This document shows, piece by piece, positions 6,804 to 16,600 of a stretch of 40,238 bases of DNA. How positions within the stretch are numbered: the stretch's first letter is position 1; every line of letters begins with the position of its first letter. Source of the DNA: Candidatus Methanomethylophilaceae archaeon (GTDB lineage Archaea > Thermoplasmatota > Thermoplasmata > Methanomassiliicoccales > Methanomethylophilaceae); contig JAFWTC010000008.1 of the NCBI GenBank assembly GCA_017519045.1, positions 1 through 40,238 of the forward strand, given 5' to 3'. The position numbers and the translations under genes are program-made. A model generated the notes under the pieces. That model made no database searches, was not told where the DNA came from, and was given only the letters and a program-made list of their open reading frames with translations.

Positions 6804-9800
6804 TCAGACGCGGTTCAGAACGCCGCCCGAACCACGGAAGGTCTTTCCGGCCAGGTCCGAGGCGGTCGCAGGCAATACCTGGCCGCCCTCGCGGAACTGG
6901 ACCTTGTAGAAGGCGTTGGTTCCCACGTCGGAAAGTTCCTCCGAGAACGATACCTCGGAGAGGCCGGTGCATCCGCTGAAGGCGCTGACGGATATCGTAC
7001 GTACGGTGGAGAGGTCGAGATTCTCCAAATCCGTGCAGCCGGCGAACGCGTAGGCGCCCATGGAGACCTGGCCTGACGCCGACACCGACCTAAGGCCGCC
7101 GCATCCGGCGAATGCCTTGGAGCCGATGTGCAGATCGCCTGATATCGACACCGTCTCCAGCGAACCGTTCCCGTAGAACGCCTTCGGAAGCACCTCCGTG
7201 ACGTCCCATTCGAATCCTAGGTACCTAACGCTTTCCGAGATTCTGACGTCCTTGGAGGAGGCGCCCTTGACCGCAACAGTCATGGGCCCCTCGTTCGAGG
7301 TGACGGCATACTTCACGCCGTCCGAAGCGAAGGAGCCGCCGACGCCCGGGACATAGGCGTTAAGGCGGGAGGCCGTCCCCAGGAACTTATGTCCGGCCAG
7401 ATTCTCAGCGGTCGCCCCGACCTTCACGCCGAGGACGTAGAACGAGCATCCATAGAACGCATTCACGCCGATGCTCTCCACCCCGTCGGAGACGTAGACG
7501 TTCCTAAGGCCTGAGCACCCGCTGAATGCGCTCTTTCCCAAGTCGACGGACTCCCCCTCTACCCTGAGGGTCTTTAAACCTGTGCACTTGTAGAACGCAT
7601 ATCCGCCGACGTCCGAGGCGATGGTCAATGAGGAAACGGAGGAACAGTATGCGAACGACTTCATCCCGACGGTCTTCAACGATTCGGGGAACTCGACCGA
7701 TTTCAGCGAGACGCACTTGTAGAAGGCGTTCTCCCCTATGCTTTCCAAGGTGTCAGGGAACGTGACGGCGACGAGGGCCCGGCACTCGCTGAAGGCGCTC
7801 TTCTGAATTGAGACGACGCCTTCGGCCAGAGTCGCCGACGTCAGTCCCGTGCATCCGTAGAACGCATACTGGCCGGGGTCCACATAGGTCACGAGGGTCT
7901 TGATTTCCTGACAGCGCGCGAACGCCTTGAGCCCGATTCCCGTGACCATGAAGGCATGGCCTCCCTCAACGACGTAGGCCGGAATCACCAGGTCCTCAGG
8001 CGCTTCCTCATACCCGACCGCAGAGACCTTCTGACCTGCGAAGTCCGTCACACGGTACTTGACTCCGTCCTGGACTATGACCGACCCGTTCACTAACCCG
8101 TACACGGAGATCACGCACGTCGCGACGAATTCCCCGTCTTCGACGCTGGCAGAGATCACCGCCGACCCGGCGCCTACTGCGGACACCGTGCCGTTTTCGG
8201 ACACCGTCGCCACGGACGTGTCGGAAGACGACCAAATCGGATTCTTGCACGAGGCGTTAGACGGATTGAAAACGACGCTCAGCCGCATCTCCTCCCCGAC
8301 GTCCAGATCGGCTTGGGCGATATCCATCGATACGCTCTCGACACCGCGAGCGGATTTTACGCAGTATAGCAGACCTGCGTCGTTGACGAAGACTATGCTG
8401 CCGTCCGAGAGGAAGCGTGGCTGCTGGGAGCAGTACTGCTGAAGGGAGACCTCGGACAGGAAGCCGACGGAGACCTTGTTCGACGCTATGTCATACTCTG
8501 CCACGGCGATGTGGGAGGTGTCGTTGTAGCTCGCCCTGTAGGCGTAGACCTTGCCTGGATGCCCTGTGGATATCGCCATGTCCCCGTGGGCGTAGAAGGT
8601 GTCCTCCCTCGCAGAGGCGAGGAGCTCCATGGTCGAAACGTCGTACACCTGGAACTGATTGTTGGAGAACACGTATCCGAGCCCGTCGTGGACGGCCATG
8701 GTGGACGAATGGGTGCCCCCGGTATGGGAGGAGGCGGTCTTCAAAGTGGCCTTGTCGAACCTGCCGTCCTCCATGATTCTGACTGAGGCGAGATTGACTA
8801 TGTCCTCGTCGGTGGACCCGAAGAGGCCGCCCTCGTATACCGTGAGAGTGGCGTAGCCCTCTCCGATGAAAGTGTAGCCGATGTTCACCATCATGCCCTG
8901 GAACTCGTCGATGTACAGCCTGTCCACGGGCTCCCCCGAGGCATACTTGTAGGTGGCTAGGAACACCGCACCGCTGTCATCCATCCCGACCACCATGACG
9001 ACGTCGTTGTGGAAAGCCATGTTGGTTCCGCCCTGGTAGGGAGTCACGGCGGAGCCGAGGCTGGCGGCCCACAAAGGCTGCTGAAGGTCCCCCGACAGAT
9101 CCGGGCGCTCGTCATCCGCGGGATAGCAATATGTGGTCGAGGCCTTGCTGACGAAGAAATACCCGTCATTGTAAAACGTCCTGGCGGAAGTGACTCCGAT
9201 GGTGAACAGGTGATTGAGGTCGGAGTCGTACACCTTCCCCGTGATGCTGTCCAGAATCAGCCCTCCGCCTACGGTCAGATACTCGTAGAACCCGCTGAAA
9301 GAATCCGCGGTCTTGACCCTCTTCACCTCGTTGCCGTCGTAATCTATCTTGACCAGGTAGTTGTCGTTCTTGCAGTAGATGTAGTCGCCTATCATCGACG
9401 GGGCGTAGACCATGTTGGTGAACGTCATGTTATTGGGGTCCCCTCCATCGCCGTATGTCCAGGCGGATACGTAGTCGTCAGGGGTGGGGGCGGGCAACGG
9501 CACGGAGACCACGGAGGAGCCGGACGAGTGATACGCCGTCTCCAGATGCAGCCTGACGTCGAAGACCGCCTCCGGAACTTCCAACGTCCATCCGCGGACC
9601 TGTGCCTCGACGCCGTTGATCTTCCACGAAAGGGGCTCATACCCGAAATCGGGGACGTACACGAACCTGATGAAGGAGCCGTCCGGAATCAGAGAACCGG
9701 ACGGAACCGGCTCAGGGCCCCCGTTGACGTAGGCCTCCACATGCCCTCCCGAAACGGTGAAGCTGACGGCATGGCATGAGGAGGAAAGCCAGCGCGCGAC

Positions 9801-12800
9801 CAGCTCCAGGGAGTCTTCAACGATTCCGAACCCGTAGGGCGCGTCTGACCCGGGCTCGTACCACCCGCCGAAGAGATATCCGCTCCTGACCGGATCCGCA
9901 GGCCTGGACGCCGGAGTGCCTATCACGACGTCTTGCGACTCCACATTGCTGCCTCCTGCGGAATCGAAGACCACCCTGACAGCATCGTTGACCTTGATTC
10001 CGTCCAAGGCGATCACGACATCGTCGAACACCGCCATGCGATACAGGAGATAGTCGTCCGATGCGAGATAAGGATCCAAAGGCAGGCCGTTGGCCGTTGC
10101 GACAAACCCGTCCGCGAACCCGTATCCTGGAAGGAGCATGACGGAGAACGCCACCTCCTGACCGTGGGTCACGACGTCCGAGGCGCTGGCCTTGAACACG
10201 AAGCCATCGCCGGAAGGCGCATCGATTTCGTAATGGTTGATGGCGTATCCCTCGATCCGAACGGTCATGTCCGCTGATATGCCGTCGACCAAGTACATTC
10301 CGGAGACTTCCACGTTTCCGACAAAAGTCCCCTCCGGGGCTTTTCCGACCGAGGCTCCACCCACGAAGACCGAGGGGACGGACCTGTCGTACCCCTCATT
10401 AGGCTCCATCGAGAACGCCACGGTATCGTCATCCGAAACGAATAGAAGCTCGCATGCCGTAGGAAGATTGATGTTGAACATGACACGAGAATCCCCTATG
10501 TCGACAAACTGCCCGGACATCGGCAGATCTGCACTGAGCGTCGGATCGTAGGTTCCGTACAGGTAGTATGTCTCGGTCGTTTCCGGCATCATGAACGCGT
10601 CGCGGAACACGGACGGAGAGGAATAGAGGAATATTTCCGAAAGGCCCACTTGGCTGGGCTTGGAGACGGCCATGGGAAGGACCACGGCCACAGAGGCGGG
10701 AATCACGAGAGTCGACGCGGCCGAGAATCCATCGAGAGCCCTAGGCGATATCGTGACCGTGCCGTCCCTGACGGCGACGGTCCCGGATGACGGCTTGGAA
10801 AACACCATGCGGTCCCCGACGTACATGGCGCCGCCCTCTAGTTCGAACACGGGATTGGAAGATACGAAAGACGAGGAGGCCTTGGACAAAACGCCCGAAA
10901 TGGCGCTTAAGGACGCACCGCAATAGCCCTCGCCGATTGTAAGAACGGTTTGGGTCGAACTGGCGGGCGAGATGACGACGCGGCTATCGGAATCCCCGTC
11001 AACGGTGCGATGGACGACGTCGACGTACTTGCAAGAGTTGACCGAATCCGTCTTGACCAGACTGTTGAGAGGGGTGGAGCTGAAGCCGTCCACCGCATCG
11101 AACGGAACGGCGCTATGGACTATGAACTGGTCAAGGGCGGAGCATTTGATGAATGCGGACGACGCTATGCTCACGGTGCCTGTCACCTCCAGCGTCTTGA
11201 GATCCACACATCCGTTGAAGCACTGGTTGGGAATCACCATATAAGGGGACTCCACGACGACCTTGACGAGATTCTTGGCCCCAGACAATGAATAGGCTTT
11301 CAACGCGTCATACGGCATGGATGCGGGAAGCGTCAACTGCGTGAGCCCTGAGCCCGAGAAGGCTTGTCCGCTGATGGACTGGACGCCGGACAGGTCTATC
11401 GAGGTCAACGACGTGCAGTTGGAAAACGCATTTCCAGAAACGGCTTCCAGCCCATCCGGAAGGGTCACGCGGGCCAAGGAGGCGCAGCCCTGGAACATCT
11501 TGGCGCCCATGACCGAACCGGGATTGATGGAGAACGATTCCAAGGAGGAACATCCGTAGAAGCATTCGTCCCCGTACATCTCGACCCCGCTGCACGACAC
11601 CTCTACAAGGGAGGTGCAGCCGGAGAACATCTTGGCGCCCAAGACCGTGACCGCATCCGGGATCCTCACGGACTCCAGGGCAATGCAGCCTTTGAACACC
11701 TCGTCCCCCACCTGTTCCACGCTTGCAGGGATCGTCACCTCGGTCAACTGCCGACAATTCAGAAAAGTCTGGTTGGCCAGAAAGTCTATTGAGGACGGAA
11801 TGACGATGCTGGTGATCCCGCTGTTCTGGAACGCTCCGCTTCCTATGGCGACCAAACTGTCGCTTAGAACGACTTTGGATATCTTGGAATTCATGAATCC
11901 CTTGTCGTGGATGTTCCCCACCCATTCCGGGACGACGATCTCATCCATTACGACGTTCTCAAACGCCCCGCCGCCGATGACTGAGACGGAGGAGGGAAAC
12001 TCGTAATGCGTATATGTGGCGGGCACGTAGATCAATGTGTTCCTCAGGTACATCGGATCGGGTATCGACGTCCCGGAGAAGGCCGAATAATCGATGCCTC
12101 TGACGCCCGCGAGGTCGAAGGCCGTCATAGACGAGCATCCGGAGAACGCCTCTGACTTTATGGCCTCCAAGCTTCCAAACTCGAAAGCATGAAGCGAAGA
12201 GCATCCGGAGAACGCCTTGGAACCGATGGTCTGCACCGACGGCATACTCACGGACTCCAACGAAGCACAACCGCTGAACGCCTGGCTGTCGACGGTCCTC
12301 ACGGCAGGCATCAACACGGTTGAAAGCGCTTCGGAATTCTGGAAGGCGTTGCTTCCTACCGCCATGACGTCAGGCATGGACACGAAGGTCAGACTGGAAC
12401 AGGATTTGAACGCCGAGGCTCCAACCGACACGACCCCCTCCATCGATATCGAGGAGAACGCCGTTCCAGTGAAACAGCTGGACGGTATCGCCGTGACGCC
12501 GCCGAGAACGATGGAATCCAAGGAGGAACAACCGCTGAAGCAGCTGGTCGGAAGGCCCCCCACCGTCCCTGGAAGGACGACCGACGTTATGCTCTTGTTC
12601 GACTTGAACGCGTTGGAGCCTATGGTTGTCACCGTGTACGTCTTTCCTGAATAGGTCACCGAGGACGGGACGACTATCTCCGACCCCGAAGGGCAGGACA
12701 CGTACGTGGCATCCATGGTATCCAGAAGATTATACGTGGCGCCGTCGACGACCGCGGTTTTCGTGGCGCCGTCGGACTCCGGAGCCTCCGCCATACAAAC

Positions 12801-12860
12801 GGCTGAGAACGTCATCAGGACGGCCAATGCTATGGCCGCAACGGATTCGATCTTTCTCAT
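6804..12860 (-). CDS. Giant secreted BspA-like leucine-rich-repeat surface protein, about 2018 aa
   Basis: The start at 12860 gives an immediate signal peptide (MRKIESVAAIALAVLMTFSAV) followed by EAPESDG; the frame is open 20 codons further upstream without merit. Approximate layout: residues 40-620, many LRR_5 units of the AFxGCxxLxxVxLP type; 740-950, beta-rich segments; 960-1010, an InlB/Flg_new-like repeat (FDSAGGSN, FGGWYEPG); 1130-1500, a propeller-like region with repeated strand patterns; 1505-1585, a BIG2-like domain (VATVSENGTVSAVGAGSA); 1600-2018, more LRR_5. There is no obvious C-terminal membrane anchor; the protein ends in a DLAGKTFRGSGG module. Relatives mediate adhesion or surface display. 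It follows the methyltransferase gene by 56 bases. Confidence 0.88.
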   Translation of the reverse strand: MRKIESVAAIALAVLMTFSAVCMAEAPESDGATKTAVVDGATYNLLDTMDATYVSCPSGSEIVVPSSVTYSGKTYTVTTIGSNAFKSNKSITSVVLPGTVGGLPTSCFSGCSSLDSIVLGGVTAIPSSCFTGTAFSSISMEGVVSVGASAFKSCSSLTFVSMPDVMAVGSNAFQNSEALSTVLMPAVRTVDSQAFSGCASLESVSMPSVQTIGSKAFSGCSSLHAFEFGSLEAIKSEAFSGCSSMTAFDLAGVRGIDYSAFSGTSIPDPMYLRNTLIYVPATYTHYEFPSSVSVIGGGAFENVVMDEIVVPEWVGNIHDKGFMNSKISKVVLSDSLVAIGSGAFQNSGITSIVIPSSIDFLANQTFLNCRQLTEVTIPASVEQVGDEVFKGCIALESVRIPDAVTVLGAKMFSGCTSLVEVSCSGVEMYGDECFYGCSSLESFSINPGSVMGAKMFQGCASLARVTLPDGLEAVSGNAFSNCTSLTSIDLSGVQSISGQAFSGSGLTQLTLPASMPYDALKAYSLSGAKNLVKVVVESPYMVIPNQCFNGCVDLKTLEVTGTVSIASSAFIKCSALDQFIVHSAVPFDAVDGFSSTPLNSLVKTDSVNSCKYVDVVHRTVDGDSDSRVVISPASSTQTVLTIGEGYCGASLSAISGVLSKASSSFVSSNPVFELEGGAMYVGDRMVFSKPSSGTVAVRDGTVTISPRALDGFSAASTLVIPASVAVVLPMAVSKPSQVGLSEIFLYSSPSVFRDAFMMPETTETYYLYGTYDPTLSADLPMSGQFVDIGDSRVMFNINLPTACELLFVSDDDTVAFSMEPNEGYDRSVPSVFVGGASVGKAPEGTFVGNVEVSGMYLVDGISADMTVRIEGYAINHYEIDAPSGDGFVFKASASDVVTHGQEVAFSVMLLPGYGFADGFVATANGLPLDPYLASDDYLLYRMAVFDDVVIALDGIKVNDAVRVVFDSAGGSNVESQDVVIGTPASRPADPVRSGYLFGGWYEPGSDAPYGFGIVEDSLELVARWLSSSCHAVSFTVSGGHVEAYVNGGPEPVPSGSLIPDGSFIRFVYVPDFGYEPLSWKINGVEAQVRGWTLEVPEAVFDVRLHLETAYHSSGSSVVSVPLPAPTPDDYVSAWTYGDGGDPNNMTFTNMVYAPSMIGDYIYCKNDNYLVKIDYDGNEVKRVKTADSFSGFYEYLTVGGGLILDSITGKVYDSDLNHLFTIGVTSARTFYNDGYFFVSKASTTYCYPADDERPDLSGDLQQPLWAASLGSAVTPYQGGTNMAFHNDVVMVVGMDDSGAVFLATYKYASGEPVDRLYIDEFQGMMVNIGYTFIGEGYATLTVYEGGLFGSTDEDIVNLASVRIMEDGRFDKATLKTASSHTGGTHSSTMAVHDGLGYVFSNNQFQVYDVSTMELLASAREDTFYAHGDMAISTGHPGKVYAYRASYNDTSHIAVAEYDIASNKVSVGFLSEVSLQQYCSQQPRFLSDGSIVFVNDAGLLYCVKSARGVESVSMDIAQADLDVGEEMRLSVVFNPSNASCKNPIWSSSDTSVATVSENGTVSAVGAGSAVISASVEDGEFVATCVISVYGLVNGSVIVQDGVKYRVTDFAGQKVSAVGYEEAPEDLVIPAYVVEGGHAFMVTGIGLKAFARCQEIKTLVTYVDPGQYAFYGCTGLTSATLAEGVVSIQKSAFSECRALVAVTFPDTLESIGENAFYKCVSLKSVEFPESLKTVGMKSFAYCSSVSSLTIASDVGGYAFYKCTGLKTLRVEGESVDLGKSAFSGCSGLRNVYVSDGVESIGVNAFYGCSFYVLGVKVGATAENLAGHKFLGTASRLNAYVPGVGGSFASDGVKYAVTSNEGPMTVAVKGASSKDVRISESVRYLGFEWDVTEVLPKAFYGNGSLETVSISGDLHIGSKAFAGCGGLRSVSASGQVSMGAYAFAGCTDLENLDLSTVRTISVSAFSGCTGLSEVSFSEELSDVGTNAFYKVQFREGGQVLPATASDLAGKTFRGSGGVLNRV

Positions 12861-12916
12861 TTGAACGCCTCTTAATCGCTGATTTGATGATTTGGAGGTA
12901 ATCTCCATCTGCAATG

Positions 12917-13558
12917 TCAAGAGGTTGCTTCAACAATATAATGGTGATATCCCGAAGATCGGAAACCGCTGAAAACATCGTTCGGCCGCTTCCGGAAAAG
13001 TCCGTTGCACCAACGCATTTCGCGACCTTTCTCCAAGCTCTCCCACGTGTCGATCACCTCGAACCCGGCGCAACCGAACAGATAAGACAACCTATCCGGA
13101 TTCAGATCGGTATAGTGGCGTCCGTCACGGTCGCCCTCGAAATCCCCGAGCCTGAAAGACGTGTGGATCACCCCTCCTGGCTTCAAAGACCTGCGTACCA
13201 ACGAGATCGTCGATGGAAGCTCGGACGACGGAACATGCAAAAGCGATGAGCATGCCCAGACGCCGTCGAACTCCTCCACGTAGTCCAGCTGCGAGAACAG
13301 GATCCTCCTGACCGGGATCCCGGTGTTCCTTGAAGCGATGCGGCACATCCCCGCCGACCCGTCTACGGCGACGACCTCGTATCCTGCGCCCAGAAAGAAT
13401 GCCGTGTCGCGCCCGGATCCGCAACCCAAATCCAAGATGCGCCCCCCGCCCGGAACGAGCGACAGGAACCTGTCCCTGAGCTCCGACACGTCCGCTCCGA
13501 GCGTCCTCTCCGAATACTCCTCGGAATTCTCATCGTAGTAATCCAGAGTACCGTCCAT
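12917..13558 (-). CDS. Class I SAM-dependent methyltransferase
   Basis: A 213-residue methyltransferase. Motif I is ILDLGCGSGRDTAFF, followed by VVAVDGSAGMC (acidic loop binding the SAM ribose), FDGVWACSSLLH (motif IV region) and LKPGGVIHTSF (post-motif strand). The substrate is unknown. The start at 13558 (MDGTLDYYDENSEEY) matches family N-termini and has TTCATTATT about 25 bases upstream. The frame is open to an ATG at 13684 that overlaps the stop of the upstream LRR gene (ATGA), so a 255-residue coupled form is possible. It lies between two giant LRR genes on the same strand. Confidence 0.85.
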   Translation of the reverse strand: MDGTLDYYDENSEEYSERTLGADVSELRDRFLSLVPGGGRILDLGCGSGRDTAFFLGAGYEVVAVDGSAGMCRIASRNTGIPVRRILFSQLDYVEEFDGVWACSSLLHVPSSELPSTISLVRRSLKPGGVIHTSFRLGDFEGDRDGRHYTDLNPDRLSYLFGCAGFEVIDTWESLEKGREMRWCNGLFRKRPNDVFSGFRSSGYHHYIVEATS

Positions 13559-13680
13559 GGACGGCGACCGCAGTCCGGAATAATGAACCATTGGGAAGCC
13601 CCCGGACCGCAACCGAGATAACCGCTCCCGGCATGACTGGTCCGAGGGGAAACCGAACGGATTCACCGCCGTTCGGCACC

Positions 13681-16600
13681 TCATGTCAGACGGACCATTT
13701 TCCCTCCGATGGCCTCATAGGTCGACCAGCTCAGCAAATCCTCCGTCACGCCCTGCCTCGCTCCCGCACTCCAGAACGTCAGCCCGCTGAACGCGTCTTT
13801 GGCTATTCCGGATATCTCTTGGAACGAGACGTGCGACAGCGAGAAACATCTGGCGAAGGCGCATGCCTTGATCGTGACCGAATGGCCAAAATCCAATCTC
13901 TCCAAGGAGGAGCACCCGTAGAACGCATATGATTCGATGACGCTGACGCCTTCCACGTCCACCGCCTGAAGGTCGGCGCATCTGGCGAAGGCCTTAGTCC
14001 CTACGACGGAAACGCTGCCTAGATCGACCTCGCGAAGCCCCGCACAGGAGTAGAAGGCCTTGGGGCCCACGGCGATGACATCGTAGACGAATCCAAGATG
14101 CTCCACCGATCCAGGAACGGTCAGGACGTCGCCTGCCCATCCGGAGCGCCCAGTCAGTACGACGGCGGAGGAGGACTTCACCTTGTAAGCCAAACCATCT
14201 AGGACGAAGGTCTCTCCTACGACAGGGGCATATTCGACGAGCCTTCCGGAGGACCCTATGAACCTATGGCCCGACAGGTCACTCCATTCCATCTCCTCCC
14301 CTTCGGCGGAAATGAAGGCGTTTCCATAGAACGCATTCTTTCCAACGACTATGTCGCGACCCATCACAAGCTCAGAGATCCCGGTGCATCCGCTGAACGC
14401 GCTGGTCTTCAGAACGGATCCGCTTCCGATTTCAACGGTCCTCAATCCAGAGCATCCGAAGAACGCGTATCCGCCCACTGAGCCGGCAACGACCAGCCTG
14501 TCGATCCCGGTGCAATAAGAGAAGGCCTTCACGCCTATTTCAGACACCGCAGACAGGTCCGCATCGCGTATTGCGGCCCTTCCGAAGAACGCCTTGGCGC
14601 CTATGTTCTCCACCACATAATCCACGCCGTTATAACGCACCGACGAGGGGACGATCAAATCCCCCTCGAAATCATCGAGGCAACCGACGAGGGACACCGT
14701 GCCGGTCCTGCCTTCAACAGACTTGACGGAATAGCGAAGACCGTCGGAGACGAATGCTGTGGCAGCGTTAGGAACCACATAGGTGGCGTAAAGCACCATT
14801 GACGAATCGGGACGCAGCAAGTCTCCGATCTCGTACTCGACACCGGTCCCGTCAAGGCGGGTGTTCCACGACTTGAACATCATGCCTTCAGGCACCGATA
14901 TCCCTCCAGGCAAATTTGGGAGTACTATAGGGCCACCAGTAATACATGGGAGGGCAACCACGACATGTGGGTCCAGCACCTTGAGCTTACCCGAGACCGT
15001 GGTCACCATAACCCCTTTTGTATTCATGAGATTGATAACGATTGAGAAGTCGTAGGTACCGACGTCATTCGAACCGGGATTTATCACTATAGTGATAATA
15101 TCATTTCCGGAGTTCTCGGCGTCGTACTCGAACACTTCGGGACCGGATATCGATTTGATTCCGAACATCTTCTGCGTACATCCGCGAGCTATAGTCAGCA
15201 CGGAATCCCTGCCCTTGTAGACCTCTATCTCTCCAGCATTCACGATCTTGCCCTGACCTCCTGTCTTCACCACTGCATTCGTGTCAGACCCGGATTCGAC
15301 CATTGTGTCCAAGAACACGTTGAATGATTCGGAGAGGAGCGGTTTATCGAATACTATCCTTCCGAAATCAGCGGATCTGTCGTCATATTCATAACCATCG
15401 GTCCAACGATGGGATCCAAATGCGGGACAGTGGCCATGGCACCGGACGATCAGCTCTATGTCGAGATAATCGCCCTCCGCGTCTTCAGGGATGATGATGT
15501 CTCTAAACGCGCCATCGCTGGACACGTACTCCTGACCATATAGCCTAAGCACCAACGACTCATCTGAACCGTAGAATTGAGACGATGCGGGAGACCCGAT
15601 TCCGAAAACAAAGACGTCTATCTCGTCACCGGCGGCGAATCCTGTGTAGGAACTTCTGGTGACGTTGTAAATGACGACGTCAGCCAGCCTTGCCTTGACG
15701 ACCTGATAGGATGTCACGCCTTCGTTGGAGGACACTATCAGATTGGGGCCGTTGACCAGCCTCACATGGCAGAACTGCTCCCCGGTGGTGTCGCTTGTCT
15801 CAAATCCGGCCAGACCGCGTTCGTCGTATACGGGATTGTACTGGATGGTGGTGCCGACATAGCTGGAATCCAGATACAGCTGGCTCCTCTTCATCTGCTC
15901 CGAGTAGAACACGACGTCCAGGTCATGGTCCCAGTGGCGGCCCGAGATTCTGTCGGAGGCCCCGTCTGCAGAAATGCGAACGTTCATGTCCGGCCCTGCA
16001 GAGCCTCCGACGGTGACGACGAAGAGGCCGGTGCTCTCCGGATAGGAGGCGCTGATCAGCCTGTCATCCATCCCATTGACGTTGCGGTATTCCACATGTA
16101 CCGCCTCGTAAGTCACCCGCACGAACGCGGTGCCTTCAGACAAGGCCGTCATCACGTTGCCGTCGAAGCCCACGACGTCCGATTCGGAGCCGTCCAGATT
16201 GATAGCACTATAGTGAAACTTAGGTTTGAGGAAAGGATAATACAAAGAATCATCGTCAGTCAAGGTCACCCTCCATGGCTCTATCGCCATGGAGTCTCCC
16301 AAGACCATCCTCATGTAACCCTCTGGGTTGATGTTCAGGATGACGTCAGAAATCCCGACCTCACGATCGACTTCCGTATCGGGATGGAGCATGAAGTCCT
16401 CCTCGGTCATATTGATCTTCATCCCGGGAATCATCTTGATGATGCAGCACCTGTCAGCGAAGCCGCCCATCGATGCACGTATGCCGTAAGTATAGCCCAC
16501 GGCGAGCTTGTACGTGCTCATGACAGAGCCGTCGGATTCAACCATGGAACACGGCAGGACCTCCGTCGGATTCATCCGATCGAAGCCCATCATGGTCACT

